Origin: Torreya grandis
Lineage: Eukaryota > Streptophyta > Pinopsida > Cupressales > Taxaceae
Assembly (NCBI GenBank): GCA_037957365.1
Contig: JARHVA010003167.1
Location: 952,501 to 1,016,500, forward strand
Direction of reading: 5' to 3'
Length of the DNA: 64,000 bases
The notes below the pieces were generated by a model. The model ran no database searches. It was given only the letters and a program-made list of their open reading frames with translations, and had not been told where the DNA came from. Numbering within the stretch: the stretch's first letter is position 1; each line of letters opens with the position of its first letter. The position numbers and the translations under genes were made by a program. Positions 37,330-49,409 of this stretch are shown piece after piece.

Positions 37330-38134
37330 CATTTTAGGAGTAAAGTTATGAAAATTCCTTATTGATAGTGGAACTTGTGAAGATATGGTTTCTAAACAAA
37401 TGGTAGAAAAACTAGGTTTGTAATGTGAAAATCATCCTTTTCCTTGTAGTATTTTATGGTTTAGGAATGAAATTTAGCTATTGATTTTTTTCTAATTGAT
37501 ATTCACTTTTTACCGGAGCTATGAATGGATATAAGACAAAATTGAGGGCCCAAATCCCCATGTAATCAACTATCACAAGTAACATATCTACCAACATTGG
37601 CCATAACTAGTCTTAGAATACAAACAATGACCATAACTAGCCAAATAATACCAAAAAATAGCCACAACTAGACTAATAACATGAATGAATGACCACATCT
37701 AGCCAAAAAATATCAATGACAACCACATCTAGCCTCAGATACATTAGTGAGATTTGAACCTGGGTGGGAGTTGAAATAACCAGGCCACTTTACCATCTCA
37801 CCCACATCCCATTGGTAGAAATGAAGGCATTGTTGATAAGAGGTGTTTAATGAAGTTTTCCATAGGAAATACTTATAGAGATGAAATATGGGTTGATGTT
37901 ATCTCAGTGGCTACATTTCATGTGTTTTTGGGAAAACCATTAAAATATAATAACATAATCCTTGAGGGAGAGAAGAACAAAAATACCTTTTGGAAGGATG
38001 GTTCAAAGGTAGGTATAAAACAAGTTTTACACAAAAGAGTTTATCAAAGAAATGAACATGACAGGGTTGTGTTATCCCTTAATGGAAAACAAATAATAAG
38101 CATAAGTAGTATAAATATCGATAGAGATTGAAAA
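37330..38134 (+). pseudogene. Ty3/gypsy protease relic, split by a SINE-like insertion
   Basis: LIDSGTCEDMVSKQMVEKLG at about 37360-37420 holds the D-S-G aspartic protease core. The frame runs to WFRNE at about 37470, is interrupted, and resumes at about 37817 as NEGIVDKRCLMKFSIGNTYR, then DEIWVDVISVATFHVFLGKP, the second half of the retropepsin fold in plant gypsy elements. The open frame at 37850-38131 is this second half. The copia element starts at 38135. Confidence 0.65.
37472..37812 (-). mobile_element. SINE-like tRNA-derived retroposon with a 31-bp tandem repeat body
   Basis: On the minus strand, starting near 37812, GGGTGAGATGGTAAAGTGG resembles a Pol III A box. About 35 bp further, CCCAGGTTCAAATCTCAC resembles a B box (37768-37748 region). 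Behind this tRNA-like head lies an array with the plus-strand core CCAYAWCTAG at 37601, 37631, 37662, 37693 and 37723, a ~31-bp period. The unit is flanked by TGGTTTAGGAATGAA (about 37457-37471) and TGGTAGAAATGAA (37813-37825), a plausible 13-15-bp target duplication. It interrupts the gypsy protease frame. Confidence 0.6.
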
Positions 38135-38307
38135 TGAAATGATAAATGAAACTTTGATACCTTAATTACTCCCAGAATCATAAATAAATACAATGAGAAA
38201 TAGTTATAAAACTGCCACTAAAATGACACCTAGATAAAACTAAAAAATAACTAACCTATATTAACAAACTAAAACTAAACAATGTAATCAGAGTATTAAT
38301 TACGCCA
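38135..38307 (-). repeat. 3' LTR of the minus-strand copia element
   Basis: Matches 43030-43201 and 43831-44002. On the minus strand it starts TGGCGTAATTAATAC directly after the PPT and ends at TTTCATTTATCATTTCA. Confidence 0.8.
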
Positions 38308-38324
38308 ACTTTCCACCCTTTATT

Positions 38325-41300
38325 ACATTATTTTTACAAATGTACCCCTAGAATAGATCAAATTTCTCCTTACCAAGAGACTTGGTGAGTATATTTTCTA
38401 TCTATGAATCCATCGAGTAGTACTGGAGCTAAATATGGTGGTTCAAAACTTGTTCTCTGATGTAATGACACTGAACCTCAATGTGTTTGGTTTATTCATG
38501 AAAAAATAGATTCTTTACAAGCTTTAACACACCTTGATTATCACAAAATAGAATTGATGGCTGATCTTTAGAAATCTCCATGTAAGACAAAATACGACGT
38601 ATCCATATAGCTTAGCACATAGATCTTTGTGTGGTGAAATATTCTACTTCTATGGATGAGAGATAAACTACTGTTTGCTTTTTAATGATCTATGAAATAG
38701 GTCCAAATCTGAGATGAAAACTATATCTTGAAGTAGATTTTTTGTCATCAACAGATCTAGCATAGTCTAAGTTGGTGCACCCCTACAAGAATAACTAAGT
38801 ATTCATTTTATATTCTAGACCATACTCAAGTGTATGTCTAACATATCTCGAAAAATGTTTTGTTTTAATCCAATGACATTTCTTCAGTTCTTGCATAAAT
38901 TTGGAGAGATAGCTCACAACAAAACATATATATTTGGTCTAGTGTAGGTCAACTAGATGAGACTCCCAAAGAGCTATCTATAGAGAGTTGCATCCACTTA
39001 AGGGGAATCCTATAATTAAGAGAGTTGTAAACATTTCTCCATTGGTCTTGAATGAGGTTTACAATCTGACATTCTATACTTTTCTAGGAGTGTCTTGGCG
39101 TATTTCATCTGGGAGATAAAGATGTGATTCTATTTCTACCATATTTCCAAGACAAGATAGTAATATAATAGCCCTAAATCAGTCATGTCAAAGGATTTAT
39201 TTAAATCATTATTTACTACATTAACAAGATCATTTGAACTACCAGTGATCATAAGATCATCCATATACAAGATAACAATGGTAATATCTATACCAACCTT
39301 CTTAATATACAAATTATAATCAGAGGGGTTATGAATGAAACCATGCTACAATAGGTGATCATCCATTTTTATGTACCATGCTCAAGGTGCTTGCTTAAGT
39401 CCATAAATAGACATAACTAGACAACAAACCTTTTGTTGATGTTTGTAATTAATGAAACCTTTTGGTTGGGTCATGTATACTTATTCTTTTAGATCACCAT
39501 TTAGGAAATCACTCTTGACATCCATCTACTAAAGTTTCCATCCATACTATGCTGCTAGTGTGTAAACAATTCTGATGGTATTGATATTCGTAGTGGGTGC
39601 ACATGTCTCCTCATAATTAATATCCTCTTGCTAAGCATAACCCTTTGCAATAAGTCATGTGTTGTGTTTTTTGATGGATCCATCTAATATTTAGTTTGTT
39701 TTGAAGATCCATTTGTAACCAATGAATTTATTTCCTTTAGGCAGATCAACAAGTTCCCACATCCTATTTTTGATGAGGGAATCATATTCAACATCCATAT
39801 CTTTCTTCCACTGAGGTTGACTGAAGGCCTCTTAAACTATCTCTAGTTCAGTGTTGTCAACCACTAAACTCATGAGTGCAAGATTGACTGCATCTCTCAC
39901 CCATCTTCTTGTTCAAACTCCTAATGAAGTGTCTGGAAGAAAGGTCAAGTGTGAGTCCTTAATTATAAAATATAGCCATTTAGGATGTTGATGTTGTTAT
40001 TGATTTGATGAAGAAATACCTTGAAAATTACCAAGATCAATGAATAATTCTCCTTCTTATAGCTCACCTTCTTCATGCTTGTCATCTAACTATGGGAAAA
40101 GTCTGTGAGAGGTGGTCTACTCTATCTCCTTCCATACCATTGAGTCAAATGATGATTCATCATAGACCACATCATGAATTTCATAAATCTTGTTTATCTT
40201 AGGATCTATGAGATGGTATACTTTGGAGGTAGTGCTATACCGCAAGAAAATACACTAGAGAGTCTTTGGTTCAATCTTCTTCCCATTTTTATCTAGAACA
40301 TGCATATAAGAGGTACAACCAAATACTAGAAGATGGGAAATTGATGGTTTATGACCAATCCATACCTCTTCTGATGTCTTATCTAGCAAGATCTTTGTTG
40401 GTGCTCTATTGAGAAAATAGATAGTCATCTATACTACTTTTGCCTAGAATTATGCCATCAACTTTGTAGTAGATATCATGCAACAAGCCATCTCCATGGT
40501 TGAGTGATTGAATCATTCTAGTATTTCATTTTCCTAAGGTGTATAGGGAGTGGTCAGGAGCTGCTTGATGCCATGTTACTTTAGGAATGCTAAGAATTAT
40601 TATGATGTGAATTCCCCCCTCCTTGATCTGAGTCAAGGAGTTTAAGTCACTTCATGGATTGCGTAACAACACACTAATGGAAGGCCTTGATATGTGCAAG
40701 GGCTTCACTCTTCTTTTTGAGAAAGAATACGCAAGTTTTGTGATAAAAGTCATCAATAAACAACTAAAAGAACCTAAATCCTTGAAGAGATGTTGGTATG
40801 GGTCCATACAGATCAATATGCACCATAATAAGATATTCCTTAGCGTGAGAGGAACTTGGCTCAAATTAAACCCCATGTTATTTTCTTGTAAGACAACCAT
40901 AAAATATTGGAAAAGAACGAGAAAGCAGAGGAATTCAACGTACCATTGCCTTAGAACTAAGTTGGAAGAGGGAATTAGTAGATAGATACCCATAGAGATA
41001 GTTCCAAAGTGTAGTGGATTCTTCTGTAGAGGCAGCATGTATAACTTCACTAGTTGAAACTACATCTAAGGCAAATAACTAATCCTTCAAGAAGGCTTTA
41101 GTAAGAACTTGAAATTGTCATGAAATGAGACAAGATTTTATGACTTTCTAGATTAGAATCTCTAATTTTATCTTGTGATTCAATAGTTGATTGATAGATA
41201 AGAGATTTGTTATCGAAAAAGGGACATAGAGTAACTTTGTGAGAACACAGTGTCTTATCCTGAGAGGAATGGTGACACATCCAATTCCTTCTACAACATA

Positions 41301-42377
41301 CTCTTTATCATCAATAGTTTAAGCTCAATCTCTAGTTGGGTGAGTTGTCAATGAATCAAAGAGTTCCTTACATCCAATCATGTGCTTATTGATAGCAGAG
41401 TCTATTAACCAAAATTTGCTCACTTCTATCAAGGTTAGGGAGCCTAGTACAAGGTCATGATGGGCTCTATATGCTACTTATTCTACTATTTCATCATTAG
41501 ATGCATTCTCCTCTTGCTTTTATGCTTCTACATGCCCTTTCTACTTCCATTATCAAGGATGTCTATTAGATTTATTTAAATATTTTTTAATGGAAGAGCC
41601 CTCTTGACTAGATTGGCATTGAGCCAAGGCATTATACTAAAAATGATCAGTGTCATGCATGTGTGTTTTGTAAATGTAACACCATCACTTTGGCTTCTCA
41701 ATATTTTATTGTTATTGATGTTGTTGTGGCTACTTTTTAGGTCCCTTCTTGAATTTTAGATCCTATTGCTTGGAGATCAGGGATCTATCCTCAAATTCTT
41801 CATGCACAGTCTGAATTACCTCCTATTGTTGAAGCAAATTGACTAGTTCTTCAAAAGACAATACTTTCTTGGTAATGTTGACTATCCTAATGAATGTGTG
41901 AAACTAAGATGGGAGAGCTCTTAGCTTGATTAGAACCAACATCTTATCCTTCATATTTTCTCCAAGCACAACAAGTTTTGCTTATAGTTCTGTAACTCGA
42001 CGTAAGAAATCCTCAACCATTTTGCCTAATTTCATACTGAGTGTAAGAAGAAGTGACTATAGATGTAGGATTCCGGTTTGGTTATTCACCTAACAAATTG
42101 TGGAAAAAATGTCCCATGCCTCTTTTGATGTCTATGCATCACATACATGTGGTTAAATTTCATCAGTAATACTGAGAGTTATCTTCATGAGCACTTTTGC
42201 ATCTAACTTATCAAACTTCTTTTACTTGTCAAGTCTAGCAAGATGGTTCACTATTCTAGTTATGATGCCCCATAATTATTCAAATTGAAGAATCATTTGC
42301 ATCTTCATTTTCTAAGTGATAAAATTTGGCCCTTTTAAGAGCTGGGCATCTGATAGTAACAACTTGGGTGAAAACAT
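38325..42377 (-). pseudogene. Copia gag-pol polyprotein, decayed
   Basis: The minus-strand start ATG is at 42377 (MFSPKLLLSDAQLLKGPNFI). GAG follows with LDAKVLMKITLSITDEI, SKEAWDIFSTIC and VEDFLRRVTEL. A knuckle-like WCYIYKTHMHDTDHF near 41680 has lost its second cysteine. The protease region near 41400-41360 reads WLIDSAINKHMIGCKELFDS, with DSGA changed to DSAI. Integrase fragments lie at about 41000-40000. RT has a YMDD box at 39268-39257 within a VILYMDDLMI strand. RNase H at about 38560-38450 reads LFCDNQGVLKLVKN and TKHIEVQCHYIREQVL. Stops are frequent. Domain order GAG-PR-INT-RT-RH is the copia order. Confidence 0.8.
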
Positions 42378-42874
42378 GTTTGTGTGTTTCCTTACTTTAC
42401 TTTTGCAAGAATATTACAAGCCAAATAGGATATATGTCTTCAAAGTTTCAAAAATTTGTATTTTTTTATTTATTTACAAATATGTGTAGCTTTGTAAAAG
42501 TTTGACATATTTTTCATCAACAATGATATGTCACAGAAATATGGGATTGGTATGCTCGTACAGTCAAACATGGAAGCTTTTTGGGGTGTTCTTATTCACA
42601 TTCATCATTTGTGTCCTAGCCTTCATCAAGATTTTTGCTAATCTTCTAAGCTTGACACTTCATGTCAAATAGAAAATAGCTAAAGAGGCCCTGGTGTACT
42701 AGTTCATCAAGTTTAATAATATCGATGTCTTTGAGGGAAGCTTGTAAGGCAAAGTATAATCTTTATCCAATGGCTACCACCTTTAAAAACACTAGGATTT
42801 GTCCGAACTCTCCTTAAAAATTATTTACTTCTATTTTCATTGGGTTTCACGCTTTGTCTATAGGCTTAGATTTT

Positions 42875-44239
42875 ATATAGGCTTACACTTTACAACTTTT
42901 GCTAGCTTCTACACTTCTTTGCATGCTTTCATCATACTATTGGTGTTGACTTCTTCAGGCTTGGTGAATGCTCTACTACATGGTGATTAAGATTTTGTTG
43001 TAGGCTTCATCATGGCTCTGATACTAGAGTGAAATGATAAATGAAACTTTGATATCTTAATTTCTCCTAGAATTGGAAATAAATACAATGAGAAATAGTT
43101 ATAAAACTGCCACTAAAATGACACCTAGGCAAAATTGGAAAATAACTAACTTGCACTAACAAACTAAAACTAAACAATATATTAAGCGTGTTAATTATGA
43201 CGAAAAAAAAGTTCTATAAGAGTATGTTAATTTTAAAACTAATGAGTTGTTAGATGATATACCAAAGAAAAGAGATATTCAATTTCATATATGTTTAATT
43301 CTAAGATCAATTGTACCTAATAAAGAAACTTAAAATATGAGTCTAATACAAGATGAGAAGTTGAATAAATAGGTGGTTGAATTGGTGATAAATCATGTAA
43401 TGATAGAGACCATGAGTCCATGTAATACACATGCATTTACAACTTTACAACTTTACACTTTACAACTTTTGCTAGCTTCTACACTTCTTTGCATGCTGTC
43501 ATCATACTATTGGCGTTGACTTCTTCAGGCTTGGTGAATGCTCTACTACATGGTGATTAATATTTTTTTGTAGGCTTCATCATGGCTCTGATACTAGAGT
43601 GAAATGATAAATGAAACTTTGATATCTTAATTTCTCCTAGAATTGGAAATAAATACAATGAGAAACAGTTAAATTATATAGGCTTACACTTTACAACTTT
43701 TGCTATCTTCTACACTTCTTTGCATGCTTTCATCATACTATTGGCGTTGACTTCTTCAGGCTTGGTGAATGCTCTACTACATGGTGATTAAGATTTTGTT
43801 GTAGGCTTCATCATGGCTCTGATACTAGAGTGAAATGATAAATGAAACTTTGATATCTTAATTTCTCCTAGAATTAGAAATAAATACAATGAGAAACAGT
43901 TATAAAACTACCACTAAAATGACACCTAGGCAAAATTGGAAAATAACTAACCTGCACTAACAAACTAAAACTAAACAATGTAATAAGTGTGTTAATTATG
44001 ACGAAAAAAAAGTTTTGTAAGAGTATGTTAATTTTAAAACTGATGAGTTGTTAGATGATATACCAAAGAAAAGAGATATTCAATTTCATATATGTTTAAT
44101 TCTAAGATCAATTGTATCTAATAAATAAACTTAAAATATGAGTCTAATACAAGATGAGAAGTTGAATAAATAGATGGTTAAATTGGTGATAAATTATGTA
44201 ATGAGAGAGACCATGAGTCCATGTAATACACATGCATTT
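42875..44239. repeat. Tandem multiplication of the copia 5' end (leader, PBS, LTR and gypsy flank)
   Basis: Copy 1 spans 42875-43438, copy 2 (partial) 43453-43671 and copy 3 43676-44239. Copies 1 and 3 are 564 bp each and nearly identical. Each starts TATAGGCTTACACTTTACAA (copy 2 a few bases later). Copies 1 and 3 pass through the leader, PBS and LTR into outer-gypsy sequence up to CATGCATTT. Copy 2 breaks off within the LTR. The PBS therefore occurs three times, at 43011, 43581 and 43812. Confidence 0.88.
43030..43201 (-). repeat. 5' LTR of the minus-strand copia element (copy 1)
   Basis: Directly abuts the PBS. A full second copy at 43831-44002 and a partial one at 43600-43671 come from the tandem duplication. 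Confidence 0.8.
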
Positions 44240-44670
44240 CTAACTCAAAATAAGGATGAAACATTGAATATGTGCATAGATAGAAGAACAAATGAAAATA
44301 TCACCATCAAATACATATTTCCTATACCAAAATAGCTGACATGATGGATGTGCTTATAGGAACTACATACATTACTAAAATTCATTTATGGATCATATAC
44401 TATCAAATTTATATTCAAGAAGGAGATGAATGGAAAATAACATTCAAGATTAGGGATGGCTTATATGAGAGGTTGGTGATGCTTTTCAGATTGTTCAATA
44501 CACCCAATAATTTTTTTTATGATGATGAACACTATTCTATGATATTATATTAATAATTTTATAGTTTATATTTCAATGATAAGATTTTAATATTCAATAA
44601 GATTAATTCAAATCACATAATGCATTTGGGAATGATATTAAAATTGTTCAAAAAGGAATAGATCACGTAA
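43202..44670 (+). pseudogene. Ty3/gypsy RT relic (continuation of the outer element)
   Basis: Past the copia element the outer frame resumes: IQFHICLILRSIVPNKET, then ETMSPCNTHAF (in both long duplicate copies). After copy 3 come NKDETLNMCIDRRTNENITI and KYIFPIP, then QIYIQEGDEWKITFKIRDGL, YERLVMLFRLFNTPNNFF and SLYFNDKILIFNKINSNHIM. This is the standard gypsy RT order. The catalytic YFDD reads YFND, losing one aspartate, with an extra residue after it. The relic stops near 44670; RNase H and integrase are missing. Confidence 0.7.
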
Positions 44671-47600
44671 TGCATGGAAATATGACTTATGTTTTTCAAT
44701 GATTTATCTATTTAATATTATGATTAAAAAACATATTCAACAATTTAAATTCCTATATATGATTCATACACTTAATATTATATTAAAATTACATGATGTC
44801 ATGTAATATACAAGCTCTTCATATGATTCAATGTTACATATATGATATTCTAGTTTAATTCAAAGATTAAACATGATATTACATGATTATATCTTTCAGA
44901 AATTCCCTCACTTTTTATTTTGAGACAAGTCATTTTCAAGAAAATTACTTCATCTCAAAATGTAGGAATCATAATGGGCCTATCTCCAAGATTTAGCAAG
45001 TGATACATTTTAGATTTGACAATTTAAAATATGGAAAAATCATAATTTTTAAATTATGGGGTCATTCGGCTTGCTTATACATTCCACTCTTATAATAACT
45101 TAAGTGCATATACACTTGTGAAAAGACAGTAAAAAAATATTAAAATAAATTTAAGAAGATCAAATTGTCACTCTATACAATACATGAGACATGATATGCA
45201 TTAATGGCCAAGATATTACTTTGCAAATTCAAAAATCTCTTTTCCATGTTTTTAAAGTTTCAAGAATTTACAATTTGAATCTATATCCATTCACAATGGC
45301 GTGATTCAAATTTTACAAGTGGACCATGTTCAGCCTAGTGATACTCCATATATTGGTTAAACTTTATCATGCTAATTACTAGTTCTCACCTCTTCTTTTC
45401 AGGTCAACAAGTGAGTTGTGAGAGATTAGTGATGATCAAAATTTTGGTTTGACTTTGGTGAACCACTTTATTGGTTTTCATGTCTTAAAATATTAAAGAG
45501 TACTTTATGAGTGATGGATAATATAATATTTCAAAATCAAGCATATTCACTGATTTTCAAATTCAAGACTTGAGCACTCACAATTTTCCACAAGTTTAGC
45601 ACTTCTTTACATGCCTCAACAAAGGTGCATATAGATATCCATGACAAAGAAAAAGTGTGTATACACACTTAGGTTTACATTTAATTTACTATATTAATTT
45701 TATGCATCATTAAAATGGGGGGGGGGGGGAAGATGTAAACACTGATATTTAAAGAATAAATGATTTGCAATGCTTCCTATTGACATATTTGCATTGCTTG
45801 GTTAGTTATTCATTCTGATAACCCAAAATCTCTAATAAATCCTTCATATTATTAAAATAACTAATAACATCTTCAAAACTTCCCTATTTTATCCCTATTC
45901 ACCCCACTCAGTAAATAATTTACTATCATTCTTATTTCATTAGGCTCTATCTTTTTAAGACAAGCCCATCCTAGTTAGACATCATCACATTTCATACCTA
46001 TCCAATAGTGTGGACTTGTTTCCTACACTTTCAAATCTATATTTTAAAAATGACACACGTCCTATTGGCTTTCCCACACATGCCATTACATCGTTTATAT
46101 GAAATATGCAAAATACTCCACTATAAATTCACATCAAGGGTCCACTTGAAAGGACCTAGAAATCACTTAAAATACATCTCACTTTCTTATCTCAAAACCA
46201 TCTATTTTATGATTAAACATCTCTATTAAACTTCTAATGTAATATTATAGTCCTTAGCTATTTTTAACATTGACTATTGATAGTTGAGGGTGTCCTTTAT
46301 TGAGCATAAAATTTTATAGTTGTGTTCATTATTTTACCACACGTAAAATTTAAGGTTAAGGAGGCTAATTAAGACTCCTTTCATTAAGCTATAAAAAGAT
46401 AGAGAAAAAAAACCTTTTTGCTTCCAATTCCACTATGTCAACCATTTTTGAAGGAGAACCACTTTTATGAAATTCTAAAGGAGTAGTTCATGAAAAATAA
46501 TTGATAAATTTATAGGTTTAACATCTTATGGCCTTCTCTTCTATATCTAAAGAAATAAGTGGATGAAAAGTGAAAGTCATTTTTGGAAGGTAATATGAAT
46601 ATCATACCATGTGCAAATGGTTTTTTATTGTGTATTTTATGCATTTAAAGGATATGAATGATGTATTCTAAAACATTTGGTCTTGAGACAAGAGTTTTAT
46701 TATGATGAAACCATGATGCCTAGACTTTGATCCACTCAAGGAGGTTCTCAATGAAAGACTTATTTGGGCAAGGATGCTTCAGTATCCTTTCTAGTTTTTT
46801 CTATGAAAGCCTTAAAGTTATTGGATATTCATTAGGAAAACTTTTATCATTGGATAAAAATAAATTTTTTTGAGTGATGATATATTGTATTGAATTATGG
46901 TAAGTTTAAATATTTACACAAACCTTAAAACATATATAGATTTGAAAAATCCATGATAGAACCTAGAACCAACCTCTATATTATGAGTGTTTGTCATTTT
47001 ATTTTCATAAAATCTTTAATACAAGTCATCTAAACATGGATTGTGACATGGCTAGGCAAAAGAAAGGATCCTCATGGTGGAAGGAGTCTCATTTTGAGAC
47101 TAGATCAATTGATAGTATATGTAGTGAGAGCATAAGTGAATTTCTTGAGAATATTTAGAAGGGATCAAATTATAAATACCAAAGGAAGATCTGATTTCAA
47201 CCAAAATTGAGCCTTGTGGAGAGCATTCAGATCACATGGAGGAGAATGAGGCTTTACCAAAGGCATGTTATTAAAAAATCTAATAGTGATTCTTGTGATT
47301 CAAGTGAGGGTTTGATGGCTATGAATAACCATCAAGAATTCTTTATTTTAAAAAATAAGTAGTGCAAAGGGTGTCTTTAAACAACTCTCAACATATTTAT
47401 TCATTAGAATTTAACATTAACGTCTTTATTTATTCAATGGAGAGTGGGGATAGGACAATTGTAAAAAATAAAAGGAAAGGTAGTTGTAAGAGGGATGTCT
47501 AACCTTTGAATATGACCCGTAGATATAGAAAAGGGAATTTTTTTTTAGGGTATTAGTGATTTATTTTCCAAACCTAAAGTCATTATATATGACCCTTAAA

Positions 47601-48720
47601 TCATGAAAATAGAACTATTAGAGTAGGATATATATTATGTTTATTTTTAGCCCAAATGTAGGTCTACATCTTTTTTATATCCTCTCTACAACATTCGATG
47701 GTTACCTCTAGAAGAGTTGATTCATTATTCTTCAATTATTTTATCTTTTTCTCTGTTGTACAAAAGGGTAGGCCCATTTCAAAAGCCAACCTTTACTAAT
47801 ATAAAAAGAATATATTAACTAAAGGAGGGACTACATTCACCTAATTCCCTTCAAGATATTTAAGAAACACTCAGTGAACAAGAGGTTTTTAAAATGTAAC
47901 TGTGTCATTCCCACTTCCCCCATTCTACCCTTTTTACATTGATCTCCTCTTGTGTTCTTTTAAAAGATTAGGGTTATTTTTTAAAATGTATTCCATTCAT
48001 CAATTCAATTTTTACATAGAAATAACATACATATTCAACTTAATAAACTCAAAATTTTAGAGTTAGTGCATAGTTTGACATGGTAAGGTGTATTAAAAAA
48101 TAACAACATGTTGCACTTTGATCCACCTCTTACGGACTTGTTTCAACAAATAATGAGTCACTATTTTATTAATATTATTTTTAGAGGTATTTTGTTATAG
48201 TGACAACCTATAAAGAATTAATAAAGTTTGAAATATATCAGTTTCAAGGATAATTCTCTAACCCTAGCCCTAGTTCTTATTTTTATCAATTTATAAATTT
48301 TTTGGATCTTTCTATTTTAATTTATTACTTATTATATATTGTCCTAGATTAGTTTTCCATTTGAGAGTTAAATATAATTCATAATTAATTCTACTATAAA
48401 AAACCTCATCACTATTTTATGAATTTTTGAAACATAAAATATTTGAATTTTCTTATAATTATTAATAAAATACATGAAAATTCAAAGACATGAAACAATA
48501 CAATTGATCTTGTTTTTATTTTAATTTTTTTACTTCGTGAAGAAGGTGTATGATATAATCAATCAAAAGTATCATTTTAATTCTATTTTTTAACAATATT
48601 ACTAATATTGTATATTAAATATGACATACTAATCAAAATAACATACTCTTTCAATAGAGTTAAAATAAACTATCGAATAAAATTTGAATAAGATTTGAGA
48701 ATTTAGTTTTTTTAATGAGA
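44671..48720. other. AT-rich intergenic, no gene recognised
   Basis: No retroelement domain and no open frame with a recognisable product. A run of 13 G lies at 45717-45729. The 5' LTR and gag of the gypsy relic at 49.4 kb would be expected near the right part of this stretch, but I could not find a copy of the candidate 3' LTR start here. Confidence 0.45.
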
Positions 48721-48722
48721 AT

Positions 48723-49062
<340 letters not shown>

Positions 49063-49409
49063 TCTATGTGTATGAATTGGCACCTTATATAATGATATTT
49101 TTTGAGGAAACATAATATATCAAAACAATTTTTTTTAAATGTCTATTTTTAAAAGTATATAAAAAATTAATAGCTAAAATATATGAATTATTAGATCATA
49201 TTTATTATTATATATGAGAATATTTATTTCACATAACATTATTCCTTAGCAAATTCACTTTTAAAAAACAAAAAAATAGGCTATCAAAAGTCTAAATATG
49301 GTGTTCTATAGAACAAAAAATTAAAAATAAGCATCACAACACAAAAAAGTATATATTGCTTAGTGGTAAATCAAGTATGTAATGCTTATGCCACAAAAAA
49401 CCAAAAGTT

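Larger units (their letters stand above)
38135..43201 (-). mobile_element. Ty1/copia retrotransposon with short LTRs, inserted in the gypsy relic
   Basis: A minus-strand element bounded by ~172-bp LTRs (38135-38307, 43030-43201) that start TGAAATGATAAATGAAAC on the plus strand. The minus-strand PBS reads CTAGTATCAGAGCCATG (43027-43011), complementary to tRNA-Met, and a PPT (AAAGGGTGGAAAG, minus) abuts the 3' LTR. Likely target duplication GAAAA (38130-38134 and 43202-43206). It splits the outer gypsy element between protease and RT. Confidence 0.82.

Noticed and set aside
37590..37735. CRISPR-like array (regular ~31-bp repeats)
   Set aside because: No distinct unique spacers, a degenerate unit and plant context; it is a tandem repeat within a SINE-like unit.
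40659..40985. 108-codon plus-strand frame within the minus-strand copia element
   Set aside because: Opposite strand of decayed integrase; no domain of its own.
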